Notes under the pieces: model-generated
Told to the model about the DNA's origin: nothing
Database searches by the model: none
The model's input: only the letters and a program-made list of their open reading frames with translations
Program-made: the position numbers and the translations under genes
Shown here: piece after piece, positions 31,058 to 42,958 of the stretch
Numbering within the stretch: the stretch's first letter is position 1
How the letters are laid out: each line of letters begins with the position of its first letter
Assembly: GCA_028277225.1 (NCBI GenBank)
Contig: JANQHB010000058.1
Span: forward strand, 1-55,928
Source of the DNA: Chlorobium sp.
Lineage (GTDB): Bacteria; Bacteroidota; Chlorobiia; Chlorobiales; Chlorobiaceae
DNA: 55,928 nucleotides
Reading direction: 5' to 3'

Positions 31058-32068
31058 TCAACATTCCTGATTCACATCATACAAAAGGCAGCTTACTTCA
31101 TGACCGCTTTTGCGGCAGAACGGTTCGAGGTCAGGCTCAATTGATCTGCACCGTTCCATCACCTCAGGGCACCGGGGATGAAAACTGCAGCCACAGGGCA
31201 GATCGAGCGGTCCGGGCAGGTCTCCCTTGAGCAGTATCCGATCCTTTTTCCCGTCCAGTTCAGGCAGCGGAATAGCTGACATCAATGCTTTTGTATACGG
31301 ATGACCGGGATTCCCATACAGTTCGTCCGAATCTGCGATCTCGACAATTTTTCCAAGATACATCACTGCCACCCGGTCGGAGATATGCTTGACAACCGAA
31401 AGATCATGAGCAATGAAGATGTAGGTCAGATCGAATTCGTCCTGCAGATCGTTGAGCAGGTTGATGATCTGAGACTGGATTGACACGTCAAGAGCAGATA
31501 CCGGTTCATCGCAGACAATGAGTCTTGGCTTGACGGCAAGAGCTCTGGCTATACCGATTCTCTGCCGCTGTCCGCCGGAAAACTCGTGCGGGTACCTGCC
31601 GGCATACTCCCTGCTCAAACCGACAATATCGAGAAGCTCCTCTATATTCTTTTTTATTTCATTGCGGGCCACGACCTTGTGGACCGAGAGCACCTCACTG
31701 AGCATCTGGCCAATGGTCATCCTAGGGTTCAGAGAGCTGAAGGGATCCTGGAAGATCATCTGCATCTGGCTGCGCAGACTGCGAAAGGCATTGTTTCCAG
31801 CAGTGTGAATCGCTTCACCATCATACCATACCTCACCTTTGACAGGAACCGGCGTCAACCGTAACAGAGCGCGTCCAAGCGTTGTCTTGCCGCAGCCCGA
31901 TTCACCGACAAGCCCAAGTGTCTCTCCCTTCATCACGTCGAAAGAAACACCGTTGACCGCCCGGACAAGCGCTTTTCTGCCTCCTTTTCGTGAAGGAAAA
32001 GCCACTTCGAGATGACGCACTTTCAACAACGAATCCTCAGGCTCTCTTGCCTTACCGTTCTTTTCCAC
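31058..32068 (-). CDS. oppF: Oligopeptide/dipeptide ABC transporter ATP-binding protein (OppF/DppF type)
   Basis: The 336-residue ATPase has Walker A GESGCGKTT (55-63), Q-loop QMIFQDPFSSLNPR, signature FSGGQRQRIGIARAL, Walker B RLIVCDEPVSALD, H-loop FIAHDLSVV and the C-terminal oligopeptide-transporter domain with its Cys-rich CGCSFHPRCPEVMERC segment (candidate iron-sulfur or zinc site). OppF works as a heterodimer with OppD, which is not adjacent. It may serve the binding protein and permease encoded 20 kb away at 8152-11199. Likely a single-gene unit preceding sppA. Confidence 0.92.
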   Translation of the reverse strand: MEKNGKAREPEDSLLKVRHLEVAFPSRKGGRKALVRAVNGVSFDVMKGETLGLVGESGCGKTTLGRALLRLTPVPVKGEVWYDGEAIHTAGNNAFRSLRSQMQMIFQDPFSSLNPRMTIGQMLSEVLSVHKVVARNEIKKNIEELLDIVGLSREYAGRYPHEFSGGQRQRIGIARALAVKPRLIVCDEPVSALDVSIQSQIINLLNDLQDEFDLTYIFIAHDLSVVKHISDRVAVMYLGKIVEIADSDELYGNPGHPYTKALMSAIPLPELDGKKDRILLKGDLPGPLDLPCGCSFHPRCPEVMERCRSIEPDLEPFCRKSGHEVSCLLYDVNQEC

Positions 32069-32154
32069 GCTGTAATCCTCAATTTTCTGTCATATACCCT
32101 TACAGGATCGGGGAATATACAGGATTTTCAAATGCCCGGCTCCGGAAAGGTATT

Positions 32155-32436
32155 TTATTGCCTTTTCCTCGATGCCTCCCGCTTCATTTCCTTTTCGATC
32201 ATCTTTTCCTTCATGGCGTCTCCCCCCGTAAAAACAAAGACCCCCATGCCGTGGAAAAACAGACCTATTCCCCACCCGAACATCGGCCATCCAACCCATG
32301 GATATTCTGGAGACGTAGTCATGTTGATGAATATCAGGCCCGCATTGACCACAAGATAGATCGCCAGATGAATATAAAATCCCAATCTGGCCTCGACCCG
32401 TTTTTTTGCCCTCCGGTATGCATCCTGGTCTTCCAT
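32155..32436 (-). CDS. Small 2TM-domain membrane protein
   Basis: This 93-residue protein fits the 2TM domain family: an N-terminal amphipathic helix (EDQDAYRRAKKRVEARLGF), two membrane segments (about 22-40 and 48-70) separated by a short loop containing PEYPWVGWPMFGWG, and a highly charged tail (KEKMIEKEMKREASRKRQ). Such domains often occur alone or attached to sensor kinases; no function is known. The ATG at 32436 has AAGGAGG eight bases upstream. Divergent from rsmI. Confidence 0.82.
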   Translation of the reverse strand: MEDQDAYRRAKKRVEARLGFYIHLAIYLVVNAGLIFINMTTSPEYPWVGWPMFGWGIGLFFHGMGVFVFTGGDAMKEKMIEKEMKREASRKRQ

Positions 32437-32602
32437 AGCATCGTCCTCCTTTGATGATTTTCATTCAAACAAGTACGAACAATCCGCGCACATCACTGAT
32501 CCGGAAAAGCTAACAATATTACATTGTAAATGGCCCTATAGAAATTACTATGATATATAGGTAATACAGCACATACAACACAACTCAGGGCCTCAAACCG
32601 CC

Positions 32603-33325
32603 ATGGACGACATTGCCGACACCGGAACACTCTATATTGTTGCAACCCCGCTGGGCAACCTCCGGGACATCACTCTCCGCGCACTCGATACGCTGAAATC
32701 GGTCAACATAATAGCCTGTGAAGATACAAGGCGGGCATCGATACTGCTTCGGCATTTCGACATCACTGGCCAAAAGCTCGTCAGCTATCATGCGTTCAAC
32801 GAAAGCAAGGCTATCGAGGGAATTCTCGACAGGCTCGAAAACGGACTCGATGTCGCCGTTGTTACCGATGCAGGAACGCCTGCGATCAGCGATCCCGGCT
32901 ATGCTCTGATTCGTGCAGCTTACGAAAACAACATCAAGGTCATTCCGGTACCCGGACCCAGCGCAGTTACGACAGCATTATCGGTATGTCCGCTGCCTGT
33001 CCATAATTTTTTCTTTGCCGGCTTTCTGCCGCATAAAAAAGGCCGAAAAAGCAGGCTGGAGTTCCTTGCTTCTCTTCAAAGCACGGTTGTCTTCTATGAG
33101 TCGCCTTTCCGTATTCTGAAACTGATGCAGGAAACGGAGAAATATTTTCCGGACGCCAGCGTGTTTATCGCACGTGAACTGACAAAAATATATGAGGAGT
33201 TCCTGTGCGGAAGTCCTTCTGAACTCAGCCGGCATTTCACTCAAAAAAAAGCTAAAGGAGAATTTGTGGTGGTCGTATCTCCCGCCGGAAAAAAATCGGC
33301 GGCACCGATTTCGGAACAGGAATAA
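32603..33325 (+). CDS. rsmI: 16S rRNA (cytidine(1402)-2'-O)-methyltransferase RsmI
   Basis: RsmI methylates the ribose of C1402 in the ribosomal P-site decoding region. The 240-residue protein has the tetrapyrrole-methylase fold: GTLYIVATPLGNLRDITLRA at the N-terminus, CEDTRRASILLRHF, VTDAGTPAISDPGYALI and PVPGPSAVTTALSVC. Length is slightly shorter than the 280-residue E. coli enzyme because the C-terminal extension is missing, as in many phyla. Followed by panC after 37 bases. Confidence 0.95.
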   Translation: MDDIADTGTLYIVATPLGNLRDITLRALDTLKSVNIIACEDTRRASILLRHFDITGQKLVSYHAFNESKAIEGILDRLENGLDVAVVTDAGTPAISDPGYALIRAAYENNIKVIPVPGPSAVTTALSVCPLPVHNFFFAGFLPHKKGRKSRLEFLASLQSTVVFYESPFRILKLMQETEKYFPDASVFIARELTKIYEEFLCGSPSELSRHFTQKKAKGEFVVVVSPAGKKSAAPISEQE

Positions 33326-33362
33326 AAATTCAACGTCATCCATCAATCAACGCTCACAGACC

Positions 33363-34217
33363 ATGCAGATAATCAACGATCCGGCGGAAATGCAGCATAT
33401 TGCCGAACGACTCCGGCTTCGACACCAGCTTATTGCCGTTGTCATGACCATGGGTGCTTTGCATGAAGGACACCTGCAACTCGTCAAAATCGCAAAGGAG
33501 CAGGCAGGCACCGTTATCCTCACGATCTTCGTCAATCCCCGGCAGTTCGGGCCGGATGAAGATTTTTACCGTTACCCGAAACCGTTCGAAAAAGATGCCG
33601 CTCTTGCAAAAGCTGCCGGCGTGGACTATCTGTTCTCGCCCGATGTTGAACACATGTACCCGGAGGGATTCCAGACACGGGTACTTACCGGCAACATTGC
33701 CGAGCAGTTCGAGGGACAAACAAGACCCGGCCATTTCAACGGTATGGCAACAGTTGTTCTGAAACTCATGATGATCTCAAAAGCGCATATTGCCGTTTTC
33801 GGAGAAAAGGATGCACAGCAACTTGCAGTCATCCGTCGCATGGTCGAGGATTTCAATATCGATACCAGGATCATCAAAGCCCCGATCACAAGAGAGCAGG
33901 ATGGGCTGGCAACAAGTTCACGTAACGTCTACCTGTCATCGGATGAACGCAGTCAGGCTGCGGTTCTTTACAAAAGCATCCTCAAAGCAAAAGAAATCGT
34001 GTCAAAAGGAACGGACGATACGAACGCAATTATCGAAGAAGTGACATCGGTTATCAATTCTGCTCCCGATGCAACCATCGATTACGTGTGTATTGTCAAT
34101 GACGAAACGTTTACAGAAACCGGGCGCCTGCAAAAGGATGGCCGCTACCGTCTCCTGCTTGCCGTTCGAATCGGTTCTACGAGGCTTATCGACAACTGCA
34201 TCATCGAACCGGCATAA
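33363..34217 (+). CDS. panC: Pantothenate synthetase
   Basis: PanC condenses D-pantoate and beta-alanine with ATP to make pantothenate, the CoA precursor. The start at 33363 (MQIINDPAEMQHIA) follows the rsmI stop; an open frame reaching back to 33192 lies inside rsmI and is not part of the protein. The 284 residues show the nucleotidyltransferase HIGH-like motif MGALHEGHLQL (residues 30-40), FVNPRQFGPDEDF, FGEKDAQQLAVIRRM, and the KMSKS-equivalent LATSSRNVYLS. No other pan gene is close. All catalytic motifs intact. Confidence 0.96.
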   Translation: MQIINDPAEMQHIAERLRLRHQLIAVVMTMGALHEGHLQLVKIAKEQAGTVILTIFVNPRQFGPDEDFYRYPKPFEKDAALAKAAGVDYLFSPDVEHMYPEGFQTRVLTGNIAEQFEGQTRPGHFNGMATVVLKLMMISKAHIAVFGEKDAQQLAVIRRMVEDFNIDTRIIKAPITREQDGLATSSRNVYLSSDERSQAAVLYKSILKAKEIVSKGTDDTNAIIEEVTSVINSAPDATIDYVCIVNDETFTETGRLQKDGRYRLLLAVRIGSTRLIDNCIIEPA

Positions 34218-34404
34218 AAGCCCCCTGAATTGCTCAATGCAGGTGGAGTATAAAGGCAAAGATATATGATAAAAACAAATTCACTAATTATCGTATATTG
34301 CAAAATTGCAATCAGCTAAGAGTTAACAACCCTTTACTCAGGTTTTTATGAGGGCTGAAAATGCAAACAGCTTTCTATCTCAACCAATAACTGAAGTTCA
34401 CTCC

Positions 34405-36612
34405 ATGTTTATAAGAAAAGAAATCGAACTTGAAAGCGGGAAAGTAATCACGATCGAAACCGGAAAAATGGCCAAACAGGCTGACGGTGCCGTCCTGGTC
34501 AGTATGGGCGAAACAATGGTTCTTGCCACTGTCGTATCCGACAGAACCCCGCCCCCGCCGAATCAGGACTTCTTCCCTCTTCAAGTCGAGTACCGCGAAA
34601 AATATTATGCTGCCGGCAAGTTTCCGGGCGGATTCATCAAACGCGAAAGCCGCCCCTCGGAAAAAGAAGTTCTTTCCGCCCGCCTTATCGACCGCGCTCT
34701 TCGTCCTCTCTTCCCCGACGGCTACTATCAGGATACTCAGATAATCATCTCGGTCATCTCTTCCGACCAGCTCAACGATGCCGATGTGCTTGGAGGCATT
34801 GCGGCTTCAGCGGCGGTCATGGTCTCGGATATACCGTTCCCGAACTCCATGTCTGAAGTTCGTGTCGGAAGAATCAACGGCGAGTTCGTGATCAACCCGA
34901 ACATCAATGAACTCTCCGTGAGCGATATCGATATCTCGATCGGCGGAACGGCCGATACCATCTGTATGCTCGAAGGTGAAATGAACGAAATATCCGAAGC
35001 AGAAATGCTCGACGCCATCCGTTTCGGACATGAAGCAATTAAAAAGATCTGTTCCCTGCAAGACGAAATAGCTGCTGAAGCCGGAAAACCGAAACGCTCT
35101 TTCAATCCTCTGACCTTGCCTGAGGACCTGAAAGAAACCATCAGAGCAGCATGCGAAGAAAAGCTCAGGGAAATCGCCTATATGCCTCTGGCAAAAGAGG
35201 AAAGAGCCGAAAAAACCGCAGCCATCTACAATTCTGCCGTCGATGAGGTTCTCAACCGCTACAAACAGGAAATCACAGCTGACGACATTGCTGTTGATCC
35301 GTCAAAATCGATCTACCTGAACGAGCATATCATTTCCGAGCACATCCACGACATCGAAAAGAAAGTGATGCGCCATATGATCCTCGATGACGCCAAAAGG
35401 CTTGACGGCAGAGCACTCGACGAGGTAAGACCGATCAGCATTGAACTCGGGCTCATCCCGAGGGCCCATGGTTCCGCCCTTTTCACAAGAGGAGAAACAC
35501 AGTCGCTTGTCGCGCTGACACTGGGCACGAAGAAAGATGCGCAGATGATCGATACGCTGCTTGACGATACGGAAAAACGGTTCATGCTTCATTATAATTT
35601 CCCGCCGTTTTCGGTAGGTGAAACAGGCCGCGTCGGAGGCGTCGGACGCCGGGAGATCGGCCATGGCAACCTTGCAGAAAGAGCAATCAGAAAAGTGGTA
35701 CCGCCGGATAACGAATTCCCTTACACAATCCGCATCGTATCGGAAATCCTTGAATCGAACGGTTCTTCATCGATGGCCTCGGTCTGCGGCGGCACTCTGG
35801 CTGCAATGGACGGTGGCGTACCGCTCAAAAGACCCGTATCCGGCATTGCAATGGGCCTTATCAAGGAAGGCGAGAAATATGCGGTTCTCTCGGATATTCT
35901 CGGCAACGAGGATCACCTTGGCGATATGGACTTCAAGGTGGCCGGTACAGAAGCCGGTATCACGGCATGCCAGATGGACATTAAAATAGACGGTCTCGAC
36001 TACCATATTCTCGAAAAGGCCCTCGAACAGTCAAAACAGGGACGTTTGCACATCCTTGACAAAATGACCGGAGCCATTGCAGGTCCCAGAGAGGAAATCG
36101 GAAAATACGCACCCCGCCTCTCCACCATCCAGGTTCCGGTGGATGCCATCGGCATGATCATCGGAAAGGGCGGAGAAACCATCAGAAGCATCACTGAAGA
36201 AACCGGAGCTGAAATCAATGTCGAAGACGATGGAACGGTTACAATAGCAGCACCGGACGGCGAATGCGCTTCCGCCGCTGTTGAAACGATCAAGACACTC
36301 ATTTCGAAACCTGAAGTCGGCCTCGTCTATTCCGGCAAGGTGAGGGATGTGCGTGAAGAACTCGGAGCTTTCGTCGAATTCCTGCCGAAGACCGACGGAC
36401 TTGTTCACATTTCCGAGATCGCAAAGGAACGCGTTGCAAAAGTCAGCGATTACCTCAAACCCGGAGACAGGATAAAGGTCAAGCTGATCGATATCCGTAA
36501 AGATCCGAGGACAGGGAAAACACGCTACGCGCTATCGGTCAAAGCCCTGCTCGACATGCCTGTTGAGTCGGAAAACGGCTCGGAATCACAGAAACATCCG
36601 GACAATCAATAA
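34405..36612 (+). CDS. pnp: Polynucleotide phosphorylase
   Basis: PNPase degrades RNA 3' to 5' using phosphate and can add tails. The start at 34405 (MFIRKEIELESGKVI) fits the family; an in-frame ATG 19 codons upstream (34348) gives an unlikely extension. The 735 residues contain two RNase PH domains (FPPFSVGETGRVGGVGRREI in the second), the linker helical domain, a KH domain (GMIIGKGGETIRSI) and a C-terminal S1 domain (GLVYSGKVRDVREELGAFVE). An intrinsic terminator follows at 36663-36690. A small inverted repeat (ATTGCAA-AA-TTGCAAT) lies about 93 bases upstream of the start. Confidence 0.96.
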   Translation: MFIRKEIELESGKVITIETGKMAKQADGAVLVSMGETMVLATVVSDRTPPPPNQDFFPLQVEYREKYYAAGKFPGGFIKRESRPSEKEVLSARLIDRALRPLFPDGYYQDTQIIISVISSDQLNDADVLGGIAASAAVMVSDIPFPNSMSEVRVGRINGEFVINPNINELSVSDIDISIGGTADTICMLEGEMNEISEAEMLDAIRFGHEAIKKICSLQDEIAAEAGKPKRSFNPLTLPEDLKETIRAACEEKLREIAYMPLAKEERAEKTAAIYNSAVDEVLNRYKQEITADDIAVDPSKSIYLNEHIISEHIHDIEKKVMRHMILDDAKRLDGRALDEVRPISIELGLIPRAHGSALFTRGETQSLVALTLGTKKDAQMIDTLLDDTEKRFMLHYNFPPFSVGETGRVGGVGRREIGHGNLAERAIRKVVPPDNEFPYTIRIVSEILESNGSSSMASVCGGTLAAMDGGVPLKRPVSGIAMGLIKEGEKYAVLSDILGNEDHLGDMDFKVAGTEAGITACQMDIKIDGLDYHILEKALEQSKQGRLHILDKMTGAIAGPREEIGKYAPRLSTIQVPVDAIGMIIGKGGETIRSITEETGAEINVEDDGTVTIAAPDGECASAAVETIKTLISKPEVGLVYSGKVRDVREELGAFVEFLPKTDGLVHISEIAKERVAKVSDYLKPGDRIKVKLIDIRKDPRTGKTRYALSVKALLDMPVESENGSESQKHPDNQ

Positions 36613-36662
36613 TATGATTGCCATTCACTGAATAAAAACCATGCAATACACCCCGAAAGAAA

Positions 36663-36694
36663 AAGCTGCGCGGATCTTGCCGCGCAGCTTTTTC
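36663..36694 (+). terminator. Rho-independent terminator of pnp
   Basis: An 11-base perfect stem (AAGCTGCGCGG / CCGCGCAGCTT) with a six-base loop is followed by TTTCTTTG. It lies about 50 bases past the pnp stop and before leuS. Confidence 0.9.
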
Positions 36695-36758
36695 TTTGTC
36701 CCTCTTTTTCTTTTCTTTGACCTCAACCGTTCACTTTTTCAACCATTGAATCCGGAAC

Positions 36759-39182
<2,424 letters not shown>

Positions 39183-39452
39183 ATCAGTTGAAAAGATTAC
39201 CCTGACATAACCTTTTCCGGCTATTGACTTGCCTGCAGATATCTTTTTTTTGTATCTTTACAGTTTATACGATTTCTTAACAATAGCAATGAGAACATAT
39301 TTCGGGACATCCCTTTTGAAGCCTGTCACTTCCCATTTCTCACAGTTTGGCATCATGCCTTATCGCCCTATCTACGACCACCACCATACCCGCATCATAT
39401 AGTACCATGTAATGGGGTAGTTCTTTTTTTGTCAACCTAAAAACCGGCAGCA

Positions 39453-41444
39453 ATGGCAAAGGAAAAAAAACAACCGAAACAGAGCGCATCAGCCAAGGAA
39501 GAAATCAGTTCAGTGCTGACTGAAAAACGCAAGTTTTCTCCCTCCCCTGAGTTCTCGAAAAACGCCCATATCTCTTCGATGGAAGAGTATGAAAAACTCT
39601 ATGCCAAAGCGGCAAAAGATCCTGAAAAATATTGGGCCGGTGTTGCAGAAGATTTTCACTGGGAGAAAAAATGGGACAAGGTTCTGGAATGGAAATCCCC
39701 ATACGCAAAATGGTTCGCAGGCGCAACCACGAATATAAGCTACAATGCCCTCGACCGTCACGTCAACAGCTGGAGAAAAAACAAGGCTGCAATCATGTGG
39801 GAAGGCGAGGAAGGTGAACAGCGCGTCCTGACCTACGGTGAACTCCATCGCCAGGTCAGCAAGTTTGCCAATGTCCTGAAAATTGCCGGCATCAAGCCCG
39901 GCGACAGGGTCGCCATATATATGGGAATGGTACCGGAACTCGCTATAGCAGTACTTGCCTGCGCTCGCGTGGGAGCGGTTCACAACGTCATCTTTGCCGG
40001 TTTCTCCGCGCACGCTGTCACTGAACGCATCAATGACTCCCGTGCAAAACTCGTCATCTGTTCCGACGGAACAAGACGGCGCGGAAAAACAATCAACCTC
40101 AAAGACATTGTCGATGAAGCAATCGTCAATACTCCTTCGATCCGAAGCGTGATTGTCCTGAAAGTCACCGACGAAAAAGTACATATGCATGACGGCATGG
40201 ATCACTGGTGGCATGACCTCATGGGACTGGCACACGATCAGAACGATCCTGAATTCGTCGATGCAGAACATCCCCTCTTTATTCTCTACACCAGCGGATC
40301 GACCGGGAAACCGAAAGGTATCCTCCACACGACAGGGGGCTACATGGTTCATGCCGCAAATTCGTTCAGGCAGGTCTTTGACATCAAGGACGATGACATT
40401 TACTTTTGCACAGCCGATGTGGGCTGGATCACCGGGCACAGTTACATGGTATACGGACCGCTGCTCAACGGCGCAACAGTCTTCATGTATGAAGGCGCGC
40501 CGAACTATCCGCAGTGGGACCGTTTCTGGGATATCATCAGCCGCCACAAGATCACGATCCTCTATACCGCACCAACAGCGATCCGGGCTTTTATCCGGGC
40601 CGGCGACGAATGGGTGACCAAACATGACCTGACCTCGCTCCGCCTTCTCGGCACGGTCGGCGAACCTATCAATCCGGAAGCATGGATGTGGTACCACACC
40701 GTTGTAGGCAACGAGAAATGCCCGATTGTCGATACCTGGTGGCAGACCGAAACAGGCGGCATCATGGTGTCTCCGCTCCCCGGAGCCACACCGACCAAGC
40801 CAGGTACAGCAACCCGTCCGCTTCCCGGTATCATGGTCGATGTCGTCCACAAGGATGGCAAATCCTGCAAAGCCAACGAAGGAGGCTTCCTGGTCGTCAA
40901 AAAACCATGGCCATCAATGCTCCGCACTATTTATGGCGATAACAAACGCTATGAGAAGACCTACTGGTCGGAATTCAAGGACATGTACTTTACCGGCGAC
41001 GGTGCCCGCAAGGATGAAGACGGCTATATCTGGATCATGGGTCGTGTTGACGACGTCGTCAACGTTTCGGGACACCGCCTTGGGACCAGCGAAGTCGAAA
41101 GTGCCCTTGTCGCTCACGAAGCTGTTGCAGAAGCGGCGGTTGTCAGCCGCCCTGACGAAATCAAGGGCAATGCGCTTATCGCATTCGTCACGCTCAAGGA
41201 CGAATACGTTGGCGACATGAAACTCCGCGACGAGCTCCGCAACCATGTCACCAAGGAGATCGGCCCTATCGCAAAACCGGATGAAATCCGGTGGGCCGAA
41301 GGACTGCCGAAAACAAGAAGCGGCAAGATCATGCGGCGCCTGCTTCGCGAACTTGCTTCCTCCAAGGAAATCAAGGGAGATGTCACGACCCTCGAAGATT
41401 TCGGCGTCCTGGAACAGCTCAGGGAACAGGAAGAGGAGGAATAA
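39453..41444 (+). CDS. acs: Acetyl-CoA synthetase (AMP-forming)
   Basis: Acs activates acetate to acetyl-CoA through acetyl-AMP, allowing photoheterotrophic acetate uptake; the acetyl-CoA can then enter pyruvate synthase (nifJ, this window). The 663 residues show the ANL phosphate loop YTSGSTGKPKG (about 278-288), the acetate-pocket TWWQTETGG, the hinge region GRVDDVVNVSGHRLGT, and the C-terminal acetylation site PKTRSGKIMRRLLR with Lys near 624. The N-terminus is a Lys-rich extension (MAKEKKQPKQSASAKEE). Upstream, 270 bases (39183-39452) hold no gene; an AT-rich tract near 39224-39260 may contain the promoter. Confidence 0.97.
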   Translation: MAKEKKQPKQSASAKEEISSVLTEKRKFSPSPEFSKNAHISSMEEYEKLYAKAAKDPEKYWAGVAEDFHWEKKWDKVLEWKSPYAKWFAGATTNISYNALDRHVNSWRKNKAAIMWEGEEGEQRVLTYGELHRQVSKFANVLKIAGIKPGDRVAIYMGMVPELAIAVLACARVGAVHNVIFAGFSAHAVTERINDSRAKLVICSDGTRRRGKTINLKDIVDEAIVNTPSIRSVIVLKVTDEKVHMHDGMDHWWHDLMGLAHDQNDPEFVDAEHPLFILYTSGSTGKPKGILHTTGGYMVHAANSFRQVFDIKDDDIYFCTADVGWITGHSYMVYGPLLNGATVFMYEGAPNYPQWDRFWDIISRHKITILYTAPTAIRAFIRAGDEWVTKHDLTSLRLLGTVGEPINPEAWMWYHTVVGNEKCPIVDTWWQTETGGIMVSPLPGATPTKPGTATRPLPGIMVDVVHKDGKSCKANEGGFLVVKKPWPSMLRTIYGDNKRYEKTYWSEFKDMYFTGDGARKDEDGYIWIMGRVDDVVNVSGHRLGTSEVESALVAHEAVAEAAVVSRPDEIKGNALIAFVTLKDEYVGDMKLRDELRNHVTKEIGPIAKPDEIRWAEGLPKTRSGKIMRRLLRELASSKEIKGDVTTLEDFGVLEQLREQEEEE

Positions 41445-41477
41445 CCTTTTCCGGTAGTGCGTACATGAAAAAAGTAA

Positions 41478-41513
41478 AAAGCCGTCCCGGGCATCGCTGT
41501 CCGGGACGGCTTT
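41478..41513. terminator. Rho-independent terminator after acs
   Basis: A 13-base stem (AAAGCCGTCCCGG / CCGGGACGGCTTT) with a ten-base loop lies 34 bases past the acs stop. It ends in Ts on the plus strand and in TTTTTACTTTT on the minus strand, so it may also stop the opposing iron-island transcript. Confidence 0.85.
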
Positions 41514-41524
41514 CTGCACAACAT

Positions 41525-41640
41525 CTATGAAGAAACATTTCCTTTGATAGAAGAGGAGTTCCGGCAACGGTTGTATCCTCGATCCGGGTTGCAGCTCTAC
41601 GCCCATTACTGCAACAGGTTTCAGCAGGATGGTGACATGG
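41525..41640 (+). pseudogene. 5' fragment of a methyltransferase gene (copy of 51120-51833)
   Basis: The sequence reads ...YEETFPL.EEE... and then, across a frameshift, ATCCTCGATCCGGGTTGC...CATTACTGCAACAGG, matching the intact gene at YEETFPLREE and ILDLGCGTGHYCNRF. Homology begins just beyond the acs terminator and fades after QQDG near 41640. The start codon region and the last three quarters of the gene are absent. It marks the left edge of the iron-uptake island. Confidence 0.82.
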
Positions 41641-41701
41641 TCATGACAGACCGGGATCGACGAAGCAAATGCATCGGGAAGCGGATCGTCAGGGGTCTCC
41701 T

Positions 41702-42958
41702 TCAGTCAGAAACGCCCCGATGTATGGCGGTTCGTTCCACCCCGGGAATCCATTCCCCCCTGAACAGGAAGAAGGTGAGAACGACCAGTCCGATTCCGAC
41801 AAGAGTCAGCAGAACGAAAAACAGCGGATATCCCGTCTGCTCGACGATCATGCCGCTGAACGCTGCCATGACCATGCCGCCGATGTGAATACCGGTCATC
41901 TGCAGGGAGTAGTCGATACTCTCGAATCCTTTTCGCGAAAAATCCATAACGAGCACTCCGCTGATCACCGATGAGACAGTGGTGGCCGTATTGAGAAGCG
42001 CCATGGCGATATAGAAGAAGAAAAAGACATTGTTCAGCACCGAAAGCGGTATGAACAACGCCACGGCAACCGCATTGAAAACAACACATCCCAGATACAC
42101 TTTTTTCCGGTCCAGCATATATTTCCGGACTGCCGGAAGCCCGGTCGCCATAGCAACCAGGACCGCGATACCCATCCCGTAAAAACCGACCAGAAAAGCG
42201 ATCGTGTCCGGATCGACCCCGTAATCCACCAGAAACGGCTTGACGATAAAAAAGACGGCGAAAATGCCGATGGAATTGAGAACGATGAGACTGAACCATC
42301 TGAGCATGCCGGGACCACGGAAAAAGGTCAGTAACGAGGACCAGGAGATACCATCCTGCCGGGCGGTTCCGTCGACCTGTTCCTGCCTGTTTTCCCGTAC
42401 TGCGCCAAGCAGCGCAAGAGGCAGGAGCATGGATGCCGCCATACTCAGCATGGTCGACCGCCAGCCGAAATGATTGTACAGCAGAAGAAAGAAGCCGCTT
42501 CCGATAATGGTCGCCAGGTTCACTGCAAAAATCTTGCTGCTGGAACCGAGGGATCTCTCCTCATAATCGAGCAGCTTGATATAGAGAGCGCTGATTGCAA
42601 TATCCTGGGTGGACCCGACGAAAGAAACAGCCACGACAAAGCCGGCCACCAGCGGAAACTGCCCGCCGACATTCAAAAAAGCCATGCATACGATCAACAG
42701 GCCGCATCCCGCACCCGTAAAAAGCGTCCACAGCTTGTAATGGTTTTTCTCGAGTCCCTTGCGGTCCAGCAGCGGCGCCCATAAAAATTTCAGCAGAAAA
42801 GGAACTCCGGCCAGTTGAAGCAAACCGATAGTCTTGAGCGGGTACCCCTCTATCCTCAGGATCACCGGCAGCGCCATCATGAAGAAGATATGAGGGATCG
42901 TCTTGGCCATGAACAGCAGTGCAAGGATCACATATTTCTTCCCGAAGCGCTCTCTCAC
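41702..42958 (-). CDS. MFS siderophore/iron-chelate permease (RhtX/FptX/YbtX type)
   Basis: This 418-residue transporter has about twelve membrane helices and an AmpG/RhtX-like pattern (LPVILRIEGYPLKTIGLLQLA, LKFLWAPLLDRKGLEKNHYK). I choose the GTG at 42958: AGGGAG lies five bases upstream and the codon overlaps the TGA of the preceding ABC gene (GTGA); the ATG at 42979 and GTG at 43006 lack a ribosome site. Its place after two fused ABC proteins and a TonB receptor parallels ybtX in the yersiniabactin locus. It probably carries an iron chelate or exports a spent one across the inner membrane. Last gene of the operon. Confidence 0.85.
   Translation of the reverse strand: MRERFGKKYVILALLFMAKTIPHIFFMMALPVILRIEGYPLKTIGLLQLAGVPFLLKFLWAPLLDRKGLEKNHYKLWTLFTGAGCGLLIVCMAFLNVGGQFPLVAGFVVAVSFVGSTQDIAISALYIKLLDYEERSLGSSSKIFAVNLATIIGSGFFLLLYNHFGWRSTMLSMAASMLLPLALLGAVRENRQEQVDGTARQDGISWSSLLTFFRGPGMLRWFSLIVLNSIGIFAVFFIVKPFLVDYGVDPDTIAFLVGFYGMGIAVLVAMATGLPAVRKYMLDRKKVYLGCVVFNAVAVALFIPLSVLNNVFFFFYIAMALLNTATTVSSVISGVLVMDFSRKGFESIDYSLQMTGIHIGGMVMAAFSGMIVEQTGYPLFFVLLTLVGIGLVVLTFFLFRGEWIPGVERTAIHRGVSD

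Noticed and set aside
33192..33362. In-frame N-terminal extension of panC
   Set aside because: It lies inside rsmI and is not PanC-like; the MQIINDPAEM start after the rsmI stop fits the family.
34297..34312. ATTGCAA-AA-TTGCAAT inverted repeat upstream of pnp as an operator or RNase processing site
   Set aside because: Short and AT-rich; no known regulator or RNase III-type long stem can be supported, so it is only mentioned under pnp.
39510..40850. A 446-codon minus-strand open frame opposite acs
   Set aside because: It lies wholly within acs, shows no recognisable domain and has no ribosome site; acs is certain.
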